Assembly: GCF_003989735.1 (NCBI RefSeq)
Contig: NZ_RZGQ01000007.1
Coordinates: 1 to 43,497 of the forward strand
Source: Legionella sp. km772
Lineage (GTDB): Bacteria > Pseudomonadota > Gammaproteobacteria > Legionellales > Legionellaceae
Length of the DNA: 43,497 nt
Direction of reading: 5' to 3'
In this document: piece by piece, positions 35,809-43,497 of the stretch
Numbering within the stretch: the stretch's first letter is position 1
Layout: every line of letters starts with the position of its first letter
The notes under the pieces: model-generated
Told to the model about the DNA's origin: nothing
Seen by the model: only the letters and a program-made list of their open reading frames with translations
Databases searched by the model: none
Program-made: the position numbers and the translations under genes

Positions 35809-36729
35809 TCAGTTGACTGGTGTAATTACAGGTTGCCAAGCTTTGTTGGTAATTATAATTTTAGACTGATTTGCGACTTTTTCCATATTCTTGAATTGCT
35901 CCAGGGCATTTTCATCTTTAGCAACAGCCGCTTTCCACTCATCACTATTCACATTAAGCGCTGGGAGGGCAGTAATCCTCAGTACACGATCATCAATACG
36001 AATTTCTGAGCCATCACCCGTCACCCCTAAATCCGTATGAGATACATAAGGAGGTGATACCATATTCATCGCTAGTAATTTTCTATAAAGGATTATTCCA
36101 CCAAAATCCTCTTTGAGACGTGCTAAACTTTCTTCTAAAATAGTATTGGCCTGCTCTATACCTTTCTTCCAACCTCTAGCAGTATAAATACACCATACGT
36201 CTTTCTCTATCTTGGTTTTTGGTAACAAGGTAGAGTTAGGCGGCTCAGGCTTCATGTAATCCATCCATAAATATTGGCGCCATGTGGGTGGGGTCGTAAT
36301 GAAATGTGCTTGTTTTGCCACTTTATAAGTGCGATCTGAAATTCTTATACTTTGCTCATCCGCTAAATTAAGTGTATTGCGGCCTTCAAGCAATACAGGA
36401 GGCAAGATATTATGCTCTAATACTAAAGAATTAAAATCATAGATAGTATCTAGATTTCTGGTTTGTTTCGTCAACGCTTCGTCAATAATTTTAGCACGCC
36501 AAGCAAGACCCGCTTGAGCTCCTAAACTTAGTGCAATTTCTTTAAGAGCCATCTCACGCACTCTACCAATTTTTTGCTTTTTCTTATTGCGCGTGTATTT
36601 AGGACTAGCCATGGCTTGAATGCCCTCTAGAGAGCCCGTATCCCCTAAATTACCCCGAGAAGAACCACATCCCACTAGGATTAAGGATAAAGCAATAGCA
36701 GTAATACTACTAGGAATAGATTTTCGCAT
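35809..36729 (-). CDS. dotC: Dot/Icm outer-membrane lipoprotein DotC
   Basis: Outer-membrane lipoprotein of the Dot/Icm core complex that, with DotD, directs DotH to the outer membrane. The ATG at 36729 is chosen because it is followed by a lipoprotein signal peptide with lipobox LVGC (MRKSIPSSITAIALSLILVGC), giving 306 residues (L. pneumophila 303). An earlier in-frame start (36819) would place 30 extra residues before the signal. The mature protein includes REMALKEIALSLGAQAGLAWRAK, LPPVLLEGRNTLNLADE and TPPTWRQYLWMDY, all typical of DotC. The start overlaps the dotD stop region by 20 bp. Confidence 0.96.
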   Translation of the reverse strand: MRKSIPSSITAIALSLILVGCGSSRGNLGDTGSLEGIQAMASPKYTRNKKKQKIGRVREMALKEIALSLGAQAGLAWRAKIIDEALTKQTRNLDTIYDFNSLVLEHNILPPVLLEGRNTLNLADEQSIRISDRTYKVAKQAHFITTPPTWRQYLWMDYMKPEPPNSTLLPKTKIEKDVWCIYTARGWKKGIEQANTILEESLARLKEDFGGIILYRKLLAMNMVSPPYVSHTDLGVTGDGSEIRIDDRVLRITALPALNVNSDEWKAAVAKDENALEQFKNMEKVANQSKIIITNKAWQPVITPVN

Positions 36730-37195
36730 AGCGTAACTCAACAACCTGACTGTTAGGGTAAACGTAAATATAGGCTTTCTTTCCAGCCTGATAATCGATA
36801 TTACGCAAAATTTCGGCAAGACTTTGATCTTTGATACTTAAACTAATAAGAATAGGAACAGCAGGGGCTTTACCTAACACTCTTAATTTGAAGTGAGCTG
36901 ATTTCGCAACCCGCGCTGTGAGCTCTTCAACGGGACCAGACCAGTCAACACTAGCCCTGGCTTGCAGATTGTAAGCATTAGGAATGGTCAGTGTATTATC
37001 TTTATTGGGGGGGGTGATGACCTTTTCAATTTTAGCCATCTCAAGCATAGAATCACTCACAGAGACTGCTGCTTCTGCTAATTTAATGGAGGCATCATCA
37101 CTGGGGTTATTCATCGGAGGTTTTTTAAATGTAACATGATGACATCCGGCGAGGAATGTCGAAATCACAAACATCATGACAATTTTCTTGCTCAT
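36710..37195 (-). CDS. dotD: Dot/Icm outer-membrane lipoprotein DotD
   Basis: Lipoprotein partner of DotC in the outer-membrane core complex, with a C-terminal secretin N0-like fold. The 161-residue protein (L. pneumophila about 163) has lipobox LAGC in its signal peptide (MSKKIVMMFVISTFLAGC). The N0-like part is seen in ASVDWSGPVEELTARVAKSAHF to YIYVYPNSQVVELRYAKIYS. It opens the dotDCB operon, with a good promoter in the gap to rsmD, and overlaps the dotC start. Confidence 0.96.
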   Translation of the reverse strand: MSKKIVMMFVISTFLAGCHHVTFKKPPMNNPSDDASIKLAEAAVSVSDSMLEMAKIEKVITPPNKDNTLTIPNAYNLQARASVDWSGPVEELTARVAKSAHFKLRVLGKAPAVPILISLSIKDQSLAEILRNIDYQAGKKAYIYVYPNSQVVELRYAKIYS

Positions 37196-37227
37196 TCAAT
37201 GTTCTTAATATCTAGAAGTATGACTTG

Positions 37228-37256
37228 ATTGAAACAGGAGCTAAGCTCCTTGTCAA
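37228..37256 (-). promoter_or_regulatory. Promoter of the dotDCB operon
   Basis: Minus strand: a perfect -35 TTGACA (complement of 37251-37256) and a -10 TTCAAT (complement of 37228-37233, 4 of 6 consensus bases) are separated by exactly 17 bases. The predicted transcript starts about 25 bases before the dotD ATG. The spacer is almost filled by a palindrome (37236-37250). Confidence 0.6.
37236..37250. repeat. Palindrome in the dotD promoter spacer
   Basis: AGGAGC (37236-37241) and GCTCCT (37245-37250) form a perfect 6-bp inverted repeat around a 3-base centre, lying precisely between the -35 and -10 elements. It could be an operator for a dimeric regulator, or the stem of a terminator for the upstream rsmD gene, though no T-run follows. 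Confidence 0.55.
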
Positions 37257-37263
37257 GATATAG

Positions 37264-37809
37264 TTATAGTTTTTCAAATAGGCTCGAAACTACTTGACCA
37301 ACTCGTTTTAATTTAATTAATTTCCAGTGCTCAGGTGCGAGCTCTATTTCTTCTGGAGTTTCCAAATACAGTAGACCGCCCTTGATTAATAAATTATTTT
37401 TCACAATAGATTGCACACAGCTCGGAAGGTAGTTTTCCGCAAAAGGGGGATCTAAGAAAATAAGATCGTATTGCTCTCTACTTTGTTGTAGATAGGTACG
37501 AGCATCCTCTTTAATCAGCTGCAAATTAGAGCTATTAAACTCTTTGATAATTTTTTGCAAATTATTATGAGCAGACAAGGAGCGCTCTACAAGAACGACT
37601 TTGGATGCACCTCTAGAAAAGGCTTCAAAGCCTAAAGAGCCACTACCGGCAAAAGCATCTAAACAACGTGCATCCTTAATATCATGCATTAACCAATTAA
37701 ATAGGGTTTCTTTTACCCGGTCTGGAGTAGGACGCAACCCTTCTACCGCGGGGAAATGAATTTTTTTCCCGCGATATAAGCCACCAATAATCCGTATTAC
37801 TTGCTTCAA
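37264..37809 (-). CDS. rsmD: 16S rRNA (guanine(966)-N2)-methyltransferase RsmD
   Basis: Methylates G966 of 16S rRNA in the 30S subunit, using S-adenosylmethionine. The 181-residue protein shows IRIIGGLYRGKKI at the N-terminus, RPTPDRVKETLFNWL, the SAM-binding motif CLDAFAGSGSLGFEAFSRGA and the catalytic FLDPPF. The start is TTG at 37809, overlapping the stop of the upstream M16 gene by four bases (TTGA). This start agrees with the short leader usual before the RIIGG motif. It precedes dotD in the same direction. Confidence 0.94.
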   Translation of the reverse strand: MKQVIRIIGGLYRGKKIHFPAVEGLRPTPDRVKETLFNWLMHDIKDARCLDAFAGSGSLGFEAFSRGASKVVLVERSLSAHNNLQKIIKEFNSSNLQLIKEDARTYLQQSREQYDLIFLDPPFAENYLPSCVQSIVKNNLLIKGGLLYLETPEEIELAPEHWKLIKLKRVGQVVSSLFEKL

Positions 37810-39110
37810 ACTTGCCCCACCGTAACTTGTAATAATTTCTTTGGATGTACTTCTTGTTGAAAAGCTTTTTTGATGTCGTCTTGAGTAACTTTATTAATCT
37901 TATCCAGGTAAGTATCAAGATAATCAGCAGGTAAATGATAAAAAGTCATCCGTAGAAGTAAACTGGCTATTGTCTTATTACTCGCTAAGGAGAGGGGAAA
38001 ACTTCCTTTTAAATAATTCTTGGCTGCTTCTAATTCATTGAGGCTTGGACCATTTTGTATATAAGTGTTAAGCACTTCCTCAGTGAGGCTTACCGCAGCA
38101 TTGACTTGTTGATTTTGAGTGGATAAAGCGACCACAAATGGGCCTGGGCCAGGCATTGGTACGAATTGACTCTCAATAGAGTAGGTTAAACCTTGCTTTT
38201 CACGGACTTCTATGGCCAATTTTGAGGTTAAACTTGCGCCACCTAAAATATAATTTCCTACCATCAAGGGAAAATAATGGGGGTTGCTGTGATCAATCCC
38301 TAATTGCCCCAAGCGTATCGTAGTTTGAGAAGAGGGGAAGGGGAGATGAACCTGTTTAGCCGCAGCTAAGGGAGGGGCTCTGTCAATAGGGGCGGCTGCT
38401 TTTCCTGGACTTAGATTCAGGGTTAATTTATCCGCTAACTGATGGGCTGTTTGACTGTCTATAGCGCCAACAAAGACTAGAGTTGCATTATTCGCTACGT
38501 AGTATTGTTTATAAAATTGAACAACCTCCTCGCGTTTAATTTTTTTGATACTAGTAGCCGTACCATTGGTGGGATGAGCATAAGGGTGTTCTTGATACAA
38601 GTGTTGAAAAAATACATCGGTGGCCATGGTGTCAGGAGAGCTTTGTGCTTGGGCAATAGCCATATAAAATTGTTTTTTTTCTCTTTCTAAGGCCTCTTGC
38701 GGAAAATCGGGATGATTAAGGATTTGAGCAAAGGTTGAGGTCGCTTGGTTTAATTCTTCTTTGCTGGTTAAGGTACGTAAACTAAAGACAACCATGTCTT
38801 TATTGGTGGTAGTATCAAATTGAGCGCCTGTATTATCAAGCTGTTCTGCTAAAGTAGTTGAGTCAATACCCGAGCTGCCCTCATTGAGCATTTGGGCCGT
38901 AAGGGCACTTAAACCGTAGCTTTTTTGATCATAGGCCGAACCTGCAGCAAAGGCTATACTAATATCAAGCATGGGTACCTCAGGGGCTTGATAAAAAACA
39001 ACCGTTACACCATTTTTAGTTGTCCAGTGCTCAGTTTTAAACGTATTGGCAATACTTAAGGGGGTAACAACCAGTAATACAAGACTCAGGATGTTTTTAA
39101 AGGAACTCAT
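37806..39110 (-). CDS. M16-family peptidase-like protein lacking the zinc motif (non-catalytic partner)
   Basis: A 434-residue secreted protein with signal peptide (MSSFKNILSLVLLVVTPLSIA). The M16 fold is clear, but the first helix reads GLSALTAQMLNEGSS where active members have H-x-x-E-H, so it should not bind zinc. In M16B pairs such a subunit supplies the R-Y motif and helps form the substrate cavity; the C-terminal half contains GLTYSIESQFVP, which fits that role. Its start overlaps the stop of the catalytic gene upstream by four bases, so the two are coupled and probably form a heterodimer in the periplasm. Confidence 0.9.
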   Translation of the reverse strand: MSSFKNILSLVLLVVTPLSIANTFKTEHWTTKNGVTVVFYQAPEVPMLDISIAFAAGSAYDQKSYGLSALTAQMLNEGSSGIDSTTLAEQLDNTGAQFDTTTNKDMVVFSLRTLTSKEELNQATSTFAQILNHPDFPQEALEREKKQFYMAIAQAQSSPDTMATDVFFQHLYQEHPYAHPTNGTATSIKKIKREEVVQFYKQYYVANNATLVFVGAIDSQTAHQLADKLTLNLSPGKAAAPIDRAPPLAAAKQVHLPFPSSQTTIRLGQLGIDHSNPHYFPLMVGNYILGGASLTSKLAIEVREKQGLTYSIESQFVPMPGPGPFVVALSTQNQQVNAAVSLTEEVLNTYIQNGPSLNELEAAKNYLKGSFPLSLASNKTIASLLLRMTFYHLPADYLDTYLDKINKVTQDDIKKAFQQEVHPKKLLQVTVGQV

Positions 39111-40426
39111 GATTTACCTTCTATAATCGGTTTTAACTCAGCTTCTGTCATATTATTCTCTTGAAAATAACGTTGCGCCGTTTCTTTAATTTGTTCCGGG
39201 GTTATTTTATTAATCGCGTCATTGTACTTATCTGTATGTTGCCAGCCAATCCCCGTAGTTTCTAGAAGTCCTAACTCCATGGCTTGACCAAAAATAGAGT
39301 CCTTTTCAAAGGTTTTTTGCGCAATAATTTGATTTTTTACCCGCTGTAGTTCCCGAGGATTGACTAATTGTGTTTTAAGTTGATTAAGCTGTGCTAAAAA
39401 GCCTTGTTCTAAATCTGCATTACTGCGGTTTTGACTGGGTGAGCCATAAACTATAAATTGGGTTTGATAACGGGCATAGAGGTTATAATAGGCATCTGCG
39501 CCAGCCGCAACATGATTTTTCCGAATTAATTCTTTAGTAAAACGAGCGCCATTGCCGGCATCTAAAATACCCGCAATAAGTTCTAAGGCATAAGGCTCCC
39601 AAGGACGCTCTGCCGTTTTTACACTGGGAACAGTAAAGCCGATTAGTAACAGCGGTAATTGGGCATGCCCATGTACAATAATACTTTTTTTCCCTAGGGC
39701 AGGGGGTTCTTGTTGTGATTCTCGGTGGGGTAGGGGTTTTGAGGGAAGGGCGTCAAAATATTTTTTGGCTAAGGAAAATACTGCCTCAGGTTTAACATCC
39801 CCTACAACGACTAAAGTAGCATTATTGGGCGCATAATAGCGCTGATACCATTGTTTTAAATCATCAACCTGCATTTGCTGTAAGTCATTCATCCAGCCAA
39901 TGACGGGGTGGTTATAAGCGGAAGCTAGATGGGCCGTGGCTAAAAAACGCTCAAAAGCGAGTGCTTGCGGATTATCATCAGTACGCATTCGTCGTTCTTC
40001 TTGAATCACCTTAATTTCTTTGGCAAATTCATTAGCATCCAATAAAAGATTATTCATGCGATCTGCTTCTAAGGCAAAGCAAGTTGCTAATTGGTTAGCT
40101 GAGACCTTTTCAAAATAAGCGGTATAATCATTATTTGTTATGGCGTTTTCTTTACCACCTAAGGCCGCAATGGTCTTGGAAAAAATACCTAAAGGATATT
40201 GAGCAGTTCCTTTAAACATCATATGCTCTATAGCATGTGAAACACCGGTAATTCCTCCGGGCTCATCCGCGGAGCCTACGTTATACCAAATCATGGATAC
40301 AGCTATCGGAGCGCGGTGATCTTCCTTTACCAGTACTTTTAAGCCATTATTCAATTTAAACTCTTGCACTTGGCTGAAGGTCTGGCAAGATAGTAACATG
40401 AATAGGGTAGCAAGTATTTTGTACAC
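39107..40426 (-). CDS. M16-family zinc peptidase, catalytic subunit
   Basis: A 439-residue secreted peptidase (signal peptide MYKILATLFMLLSCQTFS). The inverted zinc motif is intact: HAIEH at residues 64-68, with the downstream glutamates in FALEADRM and EERRMRTDDNP. It likely degrades peptides in the periplasm together with the non-catalytic partner encoded just downstream. The start is GTG at 40426 with AAGG about 8 bases upstream. It is divergent from ftsY across a 61-bp gap. Confidence 0.92.
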   Translation of the reverse strand: MYKILATLFMLLSCQTFSQVQEFKLNNGLKVLVKEDHRAPIAVSMIWYNVGSADEPGGITGVSHAIEHMMFKGTAQYPLGIFSKTIAALGGKENAITNNDYTAYFEKVSANQLATCFALEADRMNNLLLDANEFAKEIKVIQEERRMRTDDNPQALAFERFLATAHLASAYNHPVIGWMNDLQQMQVDDLKQWYQRYYAPNNATLVVVGDVKPEAVFSLAKKYFDALPSKPLPHRESQQEPPALGKKSIIVHGHAQLPLLLIGFTVPSVKTAERPWEPYALELIAGILDAGNGARFTKELIRKNHVAAGADAYYNLYARYQTQFIVYGSPSQNRSNADLEQGFLAQLNQLKTQLVNPRELQRVKNQIIAQKTFEKDSIFGQAMELGLLETTGIGWQHTDKYNDAINKITPEQIKETAQRYFQENNMTEAELKPIIEGKS

Positions 40427-40429
40427 AAC

Positions 40430-40459
40430 TTAACCTTTAAGCGAAAAAGGTGATAGAAT
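40430..40459 (+). promoter_or_regulatory. Candidate ftsY promoter
   Basis: TTAACC (40430-40435, 4 of 6 consensus) and TAGAAT (40454-40459, 5 of 6) are separated by 18 bases, ending about 28 bases before the ftsY ATG. It lies in the short gap between divergent genes. Confidence 0.5.
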
Positions 40460-40487
40460 TTCACATTTCTCAGGATTTGTACACTAA

Positions 40488-41543
40488 ATGATTAAATGGT
40501 TTAAACGAAATCAAGACTCAAAGATAGAAAATAGCATTGAAAATCAAAGTGTTAGTGATGAAACTAGTCTTGCGATTGAGTCAGAAGAAACTATCGAGCC
40601 GCTAGATGAGGTCGAATCAAGCGTACCCAAAGAAGGTATTTTTGCTCGCTTTAAACGCAGTTTAAGTAAAACCCGTCATCAACTAGGTGATGGTATTGGG
40701 CGTCTATTATTAGGAAAAAAAGAGATAAGCCCTGAATTAATAGAAGAATTAGAGACCTTACTTGTCAGTGCGGATCTCGGCATGGAAACCACCCAAAAGG
40801 TTTTAAAAGAATTAACTGAAGGTTTAGCGCGAAAACAATTATCTGATGGGGATATGGTGTATGAAGCCTTAAAAGAACACCTACAAAAAATCTTAGGGGT
40901 TTCCCCAGCACTTTCTTTTGCTACAGAGGATCATTCTCCTTATGTTATTTTGATGGTCGGGGTGAATGGCGCAGGAAAAACAACCACGATCGGCAAACTC
41001 GCCAAGCAACTGCAAAATCAAGGAAAAAAAGTGATGCTTGCGGCCGGCGATACTTTTCGTGCTGCAGCGGTCGAGCAGTTACAAGTATGGGGGGAGCGGA
41101 ATGGTATCCCCGTTATCGCTCAGCATACCGGCGCTGATAGTGCCTCGGTCATTTTTGATGCTTTACAAGCTGCTAAAGCACGAAAGATAGATGTTTTGAT
41201 TGCAGATACAGCGGGTCGTTTACATACTCAAAGTAATTTAATGGAAGAGTTAAAAAAGGTAAAACGGGTGATGCAAAAATTGGATGCTAAGGCTCCTCAT
41301 GAGACCATGCTGATTCTGGATGCGAGTATCGGTCAAAATGCCTTAGTTCAAGCCCGACAATTCCACGAAGCAGTCCAGTTAACCGGAATCACTATGACCA
41401 AGCTTGATGGAACTGCGAAAGGTGGGATCTTATTTGCCATAGCTAACGAGCTAGGCTTACCATTTAGATATTTAGGGATAGGTGAGGGTATTGATAATTT
41501 AAGACCCTTTGATGCAGAGCAATTCGTTGGTGCACTATTTTAA
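40488..41543 (+). CDS. ftsY: Signal recognition particle receptor FtsY
   Basis: SRP-receptor GTPase that docks ribosome-nascent-chain complexes at the inner membrane for SecYEG insertion. The 351-residue protein has an acidic N-terminal A domain (about 1-50, rich in Glu and Ser), a helical N domain (about 60-130) and the G domain with GVNGAGKTTTIGKLA, GDTFRAAAVEQL, IADTAGRLHTQ and TKLDGTAKGG. The short A domain makes it smaller than E. coli FtsY (497). Its TAA stop shares one base with the ftsE ATG. Confidence 0.97.
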   Translation: MIKWFKRNQDSKIENSIENQSVSDETSLAIESEETIEPLDEVESSVPKEGIFARFKRSLSKTRHQLGDGIGRLLLGKKEISPELIEELETLLVSADLGMETTQKVLKELTEGLARKQLSDGDMVYEALKEHLQKILGVSPALSFATEDHSPYVILMVGVNGAGKTTTIGKLAKQLQNQGKKVMLAAGDTFRAAAVEQLQVWGERNGIPVIAQHTGADSASVIFDALQAAKARKIDVLIADTAGRLHTQSNLMEELKKVKRVMQKLDAKAPHETMLILDASIGQNALVQARQFHEAVQLTGITMTKLDGTAKGGILFAIANELGLPFRYLGIGEGIDNLRPFDAEQFVGALF

Positions 41544-42196
41544 TGATGATCACATTTGACCAGGTCAGTAAACGATATCCGGGAGGATTTGAAGCGCTCA
41601 GCCAGGTTAATTTTTCTTTGCAAAAAGGGGAAATGGCCTTTCTCACTGGCCGTTCAGGAGCTGGGAAAAGCACTTTGCTTAAGCTTATTGCCTTATTGGA
41701 GTGGCCAACTTCTGGCCAATTAACAGTTAATGGTTTACGTTTGAATCAGCTTCACAAAAAAGATGTGGCAGCCCACCGAAGTCGCTTAGGCATCACCTTC
41801 CAATCCCCCTCATTGCTCAATGATCGAAGCGTATTTGATAATGTGGCTCTGCCCTTGCAAATACAAGGCTTGTCTTATCCTATGATAGCCAAACGTGTTC
41901 ATGCCGCTTTAGATATGGTCGGCTTATTGAATAAAGAAAAAATGCTTCCTATGCATTTATCCGGTGGTGAGCAACAGCGAATTGGCTTAGCTCGGGCAGT
42001 GGTCCATAAGCCTTCTTTATTATTGGCTGATGAGCCAACCGGGAATTTAGATCCGCAACTTTCTGCCGAAATCATGACGATTTTTGAACAATTTAATCAG
42101 GTTGGGGTGAGTATTTTAATAGCGACTCATGATCTGGCCTTAATCGCGAGTAAGAAGCATCGTATTTTGATGTTGCGTGAGGGGCGAATGTGCTAA
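41543..42196 (+). CDS. ftsE: Cell-division ABC ATPase FtsE
   Basis: ATPase of the FtsEX complex, which activates septal murein hydrolysis through EnvC and helps recruit divisome proteins. The 217-residue protein has Walker A GRSGAGKST, Q-loop FQSPSLL, signature LSGGEQQR, Walker B LLLADEPT and the switch histidine in ATHDLAL. It starts on the last base of the ftsY stop and overlaps ftsX by 7 bp. An EnvC-like activator is encoded at 1863-2996 in this window, but by a separate operon. Confidence 0.97.
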   Translation: MMITFDQVSKRYPGGFEALSQVNFSLQKGEMAFLTGRSGAGKSTLLKLIALLEWPTSGQLTVNGLRLNQLHKKDVAAHRSRLGITFQSPSLLNDRSVFDNVALPLQIQGLSYPMIAKRVHAALDMVGLLNKEKMLPMHLSGGEQQRIGLARAVVHKPSLLLADEPTGNLDPQLSAEIMTIFEQFNQVGVSILIATHDLALIASKKHRILMLREGRMC

Positions 42197-43119
42197 AAAT
42201 AATACAGTCTATTCTAAGCTATCATCTGCAAGCTGCCCTATCTAGCCTCAACTTACTGTGTCGCAAACCCTTTGCTACCCTAATGACTGTTATTGTTATT
42301 GCCATCGCTTTAGCCTTGCCCGCGTTATTTTGGGTTTTTACTGATAACATCAGCCAGCTCACCTCGGGGTGGAAACGGAATGGGCATCTTTCATTATATT
42401 TGCAACCTGCCTTAAGCGAAAATGAAGAAAAAACGGTGTTAGAGCAAGTCCAGGCGACAGCGGGTGTTGGGCATGCGTCTTTAAAATCGGCCCAGGAGGG
42501 ATTAACCGAACTTACGGCGCAGGAAGGAATGCAGGATATTATGCATTATCTTCCGGAAAACCCTTTACCGGCAGTGATTGAGGTGACTCCGACTATCGAT
42601 ATTGATTCTGCCGCTAATTTAGACATGTTAGCTCGTCAATTAAGTAAGCTTGCGAAAGTAGAGCAAACCAAAGTGGATATGGAGTGGGTGGGGCGTTTAC
42701 ATACGCTTCTAGGTTTTGCCACCAAGCTCTCTAATGCGATGTTAGTTTTATTAGCTTTAGCCGTGGTATTAATTATTGGTAATACTTTACGTTTAGCCAT
42801 CCAAAATCGCTACGAAGAAATTCAAATTTTGAAACTTGTTGGCGCAACCGATCCCTTTATTATCCGCCCCTTTTTATATTCTGGAATATGGTATGGCTTA
42901 GCGGGAGCCTTGGTTGCTGTTTTTTTAGTAAATATTTTTATCCTAAGCTTGGGAATGGTAATCAATCGCCTCACCGTTGTTTATCAAATGCACTATCCGC
43001 TAACTAGTTTATCGATAAGACAAATCTTGTTACTTATAGCTTTTTCTATTATACTTGGATGGATAGGGGCTCGTTTTTCCGTGAAGAGGCAATTGGCTTC
43101 CATAGAGCCAGCCCTATAA
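42190..43119 (+). CDS. ftsX: Cell-division permease FtsX
   Basis: Inner-membrane partner of FtsE that passes ATP-driven movement to periplasmic EnvC. The 309-residue protein has an N-terminal helix (about 30-50, FATLMTVIVIAIALALPALFW) and a periplasmic domain (about 55-165). Three C-terminal helices and the conserved segment NRYEEIQILKLVGATDPFIIRPF follow. The start is GTG at 42190, within ftsE. rpoH, which usually follows ftsX in gammaproteobacteria, is not seen; an insertion sequence begins 10 bp after the stop. Confidence 0.95.
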   Translation: MLKIIQSILSYHLQAALSSLNLLCRKPFATLMTVIVIAIALALPALFWVFTDNISQLTSGWKRNGHLSLYLQPALSENEEKTVLEQVQATAGVGHASLKSAQEGLTELTAQEGMQDIMHYLPENPLPAVIEVTPTIDIDSAANLDMLARQLSKLAKVEQTKVDMEWVGRLHTLLGFATKLSNAMLVLLALAVVLIIGNTLRLAIQNRYEEIQILKLVGATDPFIIRPFLYSGIWYGLAGALVAVFLVNIFILSLGMVINRLTVVYQMHYPLTSLSIRQILLLIAFSIILGWIGARFSVKRQLASIEPAL

Positions 43120-43129
43120 TATTCTTAAG

Positions 43130-43497
43130 CAGGGCCACCTCATGAAAAAAATCTAGCTTAAATCGGTAAATAATGAGAGGCTAGCTTCATTTAAATGGAT
43201 ATAGGAATGAAGCTGGAAGAAGGATTTTTAGATTTTTTTATTTCACTTGATGATCCACGATCAACACGTAATCGTTTATATACGATGTCAGAAATTTTGT
43301 TATGTACACTTAGTGCTGCAATTTGTGGTGCTGAAGGTTGGCAAGATGTAGAGGATTTTGGCAAGGCCAAGATAGATTATTTAAGACAATATTTACCTTA
43401 CAAAAATGGCATACCAAGTGATGACACATTTCGACGCTTTTATAGAGCCCTTGACCCAGAGCATTTTCAAGAGCTATTTCGAGATTGGATTAAAAAT
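43130..43497 (+). mobile_element. ISAs1-family insertion sequence, left part, cut by window edge
   Basis: The segment starting CAGGGCCACCTCATG at 43130 has the CAGGGC opening expected of ISAs1-family terminal repeats and lies 77 bases before the transposase start. The right end is outside the window, so the repeat cannot be verified and no target duplication can be checked. It lies 10 bp after ftsX. Confidence 0.6.
43207..43497 (+). CDS. ISAs1-family (H-repeat-associated) transposase, N-terminal part
   Basis: An open frame of 97 codons runs from an ATG at 43207 (AGG just upstream) to the window edge. The translation shows the DDE_Tnp_1-associated N-terminal domain of ISAs1 and H-repeat transposases: LDDPRSTRNRLYTMSEILLC, then AAICGAEGWQDVEDFGK, YLPYKNGIPSDDTFRRFYRALDP and FQELFRDW. 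The catalytic DDE residues would lie beyond the edge, so intactness is unknown. Confidence 0.9.
   Translation, partial: MKLEEGFLDFFISLDDPRSTRNRLYTMSEILLCTLSAAICGAEGWQDVEDFGKAKIDYLRQYLPYKNGIPSDDTFRRFYRALDPEHFQELFRDWIKN

Noticed and set aside
35809-36819. Longer dotC beginning at 36819
   Set aside because: The extra residues overlap dotD coding and bury the lipoprotein signal peptide; the ATG at 36729 gives the expected length.

Overview
The window is chromosomal DNA of a Legionella-type gammaproteobacterium (family Legionellaceae, probably not L. pneumophila itself). The evidence is a full dot/icm 'region I' set (dotD, dotC, dotB, dotA, icmV, icmW, icmX) whose IcmW and DotB look almost the same as the L. 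pneumophila proteins as I remember them. A zinc phospholipase C of the Legionella PlcA/PlcB type and A+T-rich coding sequence fit this. No rRNA, tRNA or CRISPR array was found. Both edges are cut inside insertion sequences: the first codons of a transposase at 1-39 (minus strand) and the 5' part of an ISAs1-family transposase from 43207 to the end.

Layout. (1) 0.3-6.0 kb, minus strand: phosphoglycerate mutase gpmI overlapping an EnvC-type murein hydrolase activator, then an S41 carboxy-terminal protease; upstream of gpmI is a secreted phospholipase C. (2) 6.2-16.4 kb, plus strand: the envelope assembly cluster uppS-cdsA-rseP-bamA-skp-lpxD-fabZ-lpxA, followed by crcB/fluC and serS. It covers the undecaprenyl carrier, CDP-diacylglycerol, site-2 proteolysis, outer-membrane protein insertion and lipid A acylation. 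dxr, which sits between cdsA and rseP in E. coli, is absent. (3) 16.5-24.0 kb, accessory block: a GT87-like membrane glycosyltransferase, a small membrane-anchored protein, a PAP2-type phosphatase, ispB, a small two-helix membrane protein, and a P1B-type metal ATPase with several altered catalytic motifs. (4) 24.1-37.2 kb, Dot/Icm type IV secretion region I: icmW-icmX (minus) divergent from icmV-dotA (plus), and dotD-dotC-dotB (minus). Between dotA and dotB lie a periplasmic 5'-nucleotidase and a transporter-HEAT-cyclic-nucleotide-binding fusion. (5) 37.3-43.1 kb: rsmD and a pair of M16 peptidases (one catalytic, one without the zinc motif) on the minus strand, divergent from ftsY-ftsE-ftsX. 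The ISAs1 element lies immediately after ftsX.

How the genes work together. Regions 2 and 5 are housekeeping envelope, secretion and division functions. Region 4 encodes parts of the effector-secretion machine: DotC/DotD outer-membrane lipoproteins, the DotB ATPase, the DotA polytopic protein, the IcmV and IcmX accessory proteins and the IcmW adaptor. Regulatory signals that can be read include a CpxR-like direct repeat between icmW and icmV, a promoter with a perfect TTGACA in front of dotD that has a palindrome in its spacer, a possible sigma-E-like promoter for bamA, and strong terminators after icmX and dotA.

I see no clearly new multi-gene system. The best candidates for a second look are the motif-degenerate P1B ATPase next to icmX, the nucleotidase plus cyclic-nucleotide-sensing transporter inside the Dot/Icm locus, the palindrome in the dotD promoter, and the unusual acyl-chain ruler residue in LpxA.
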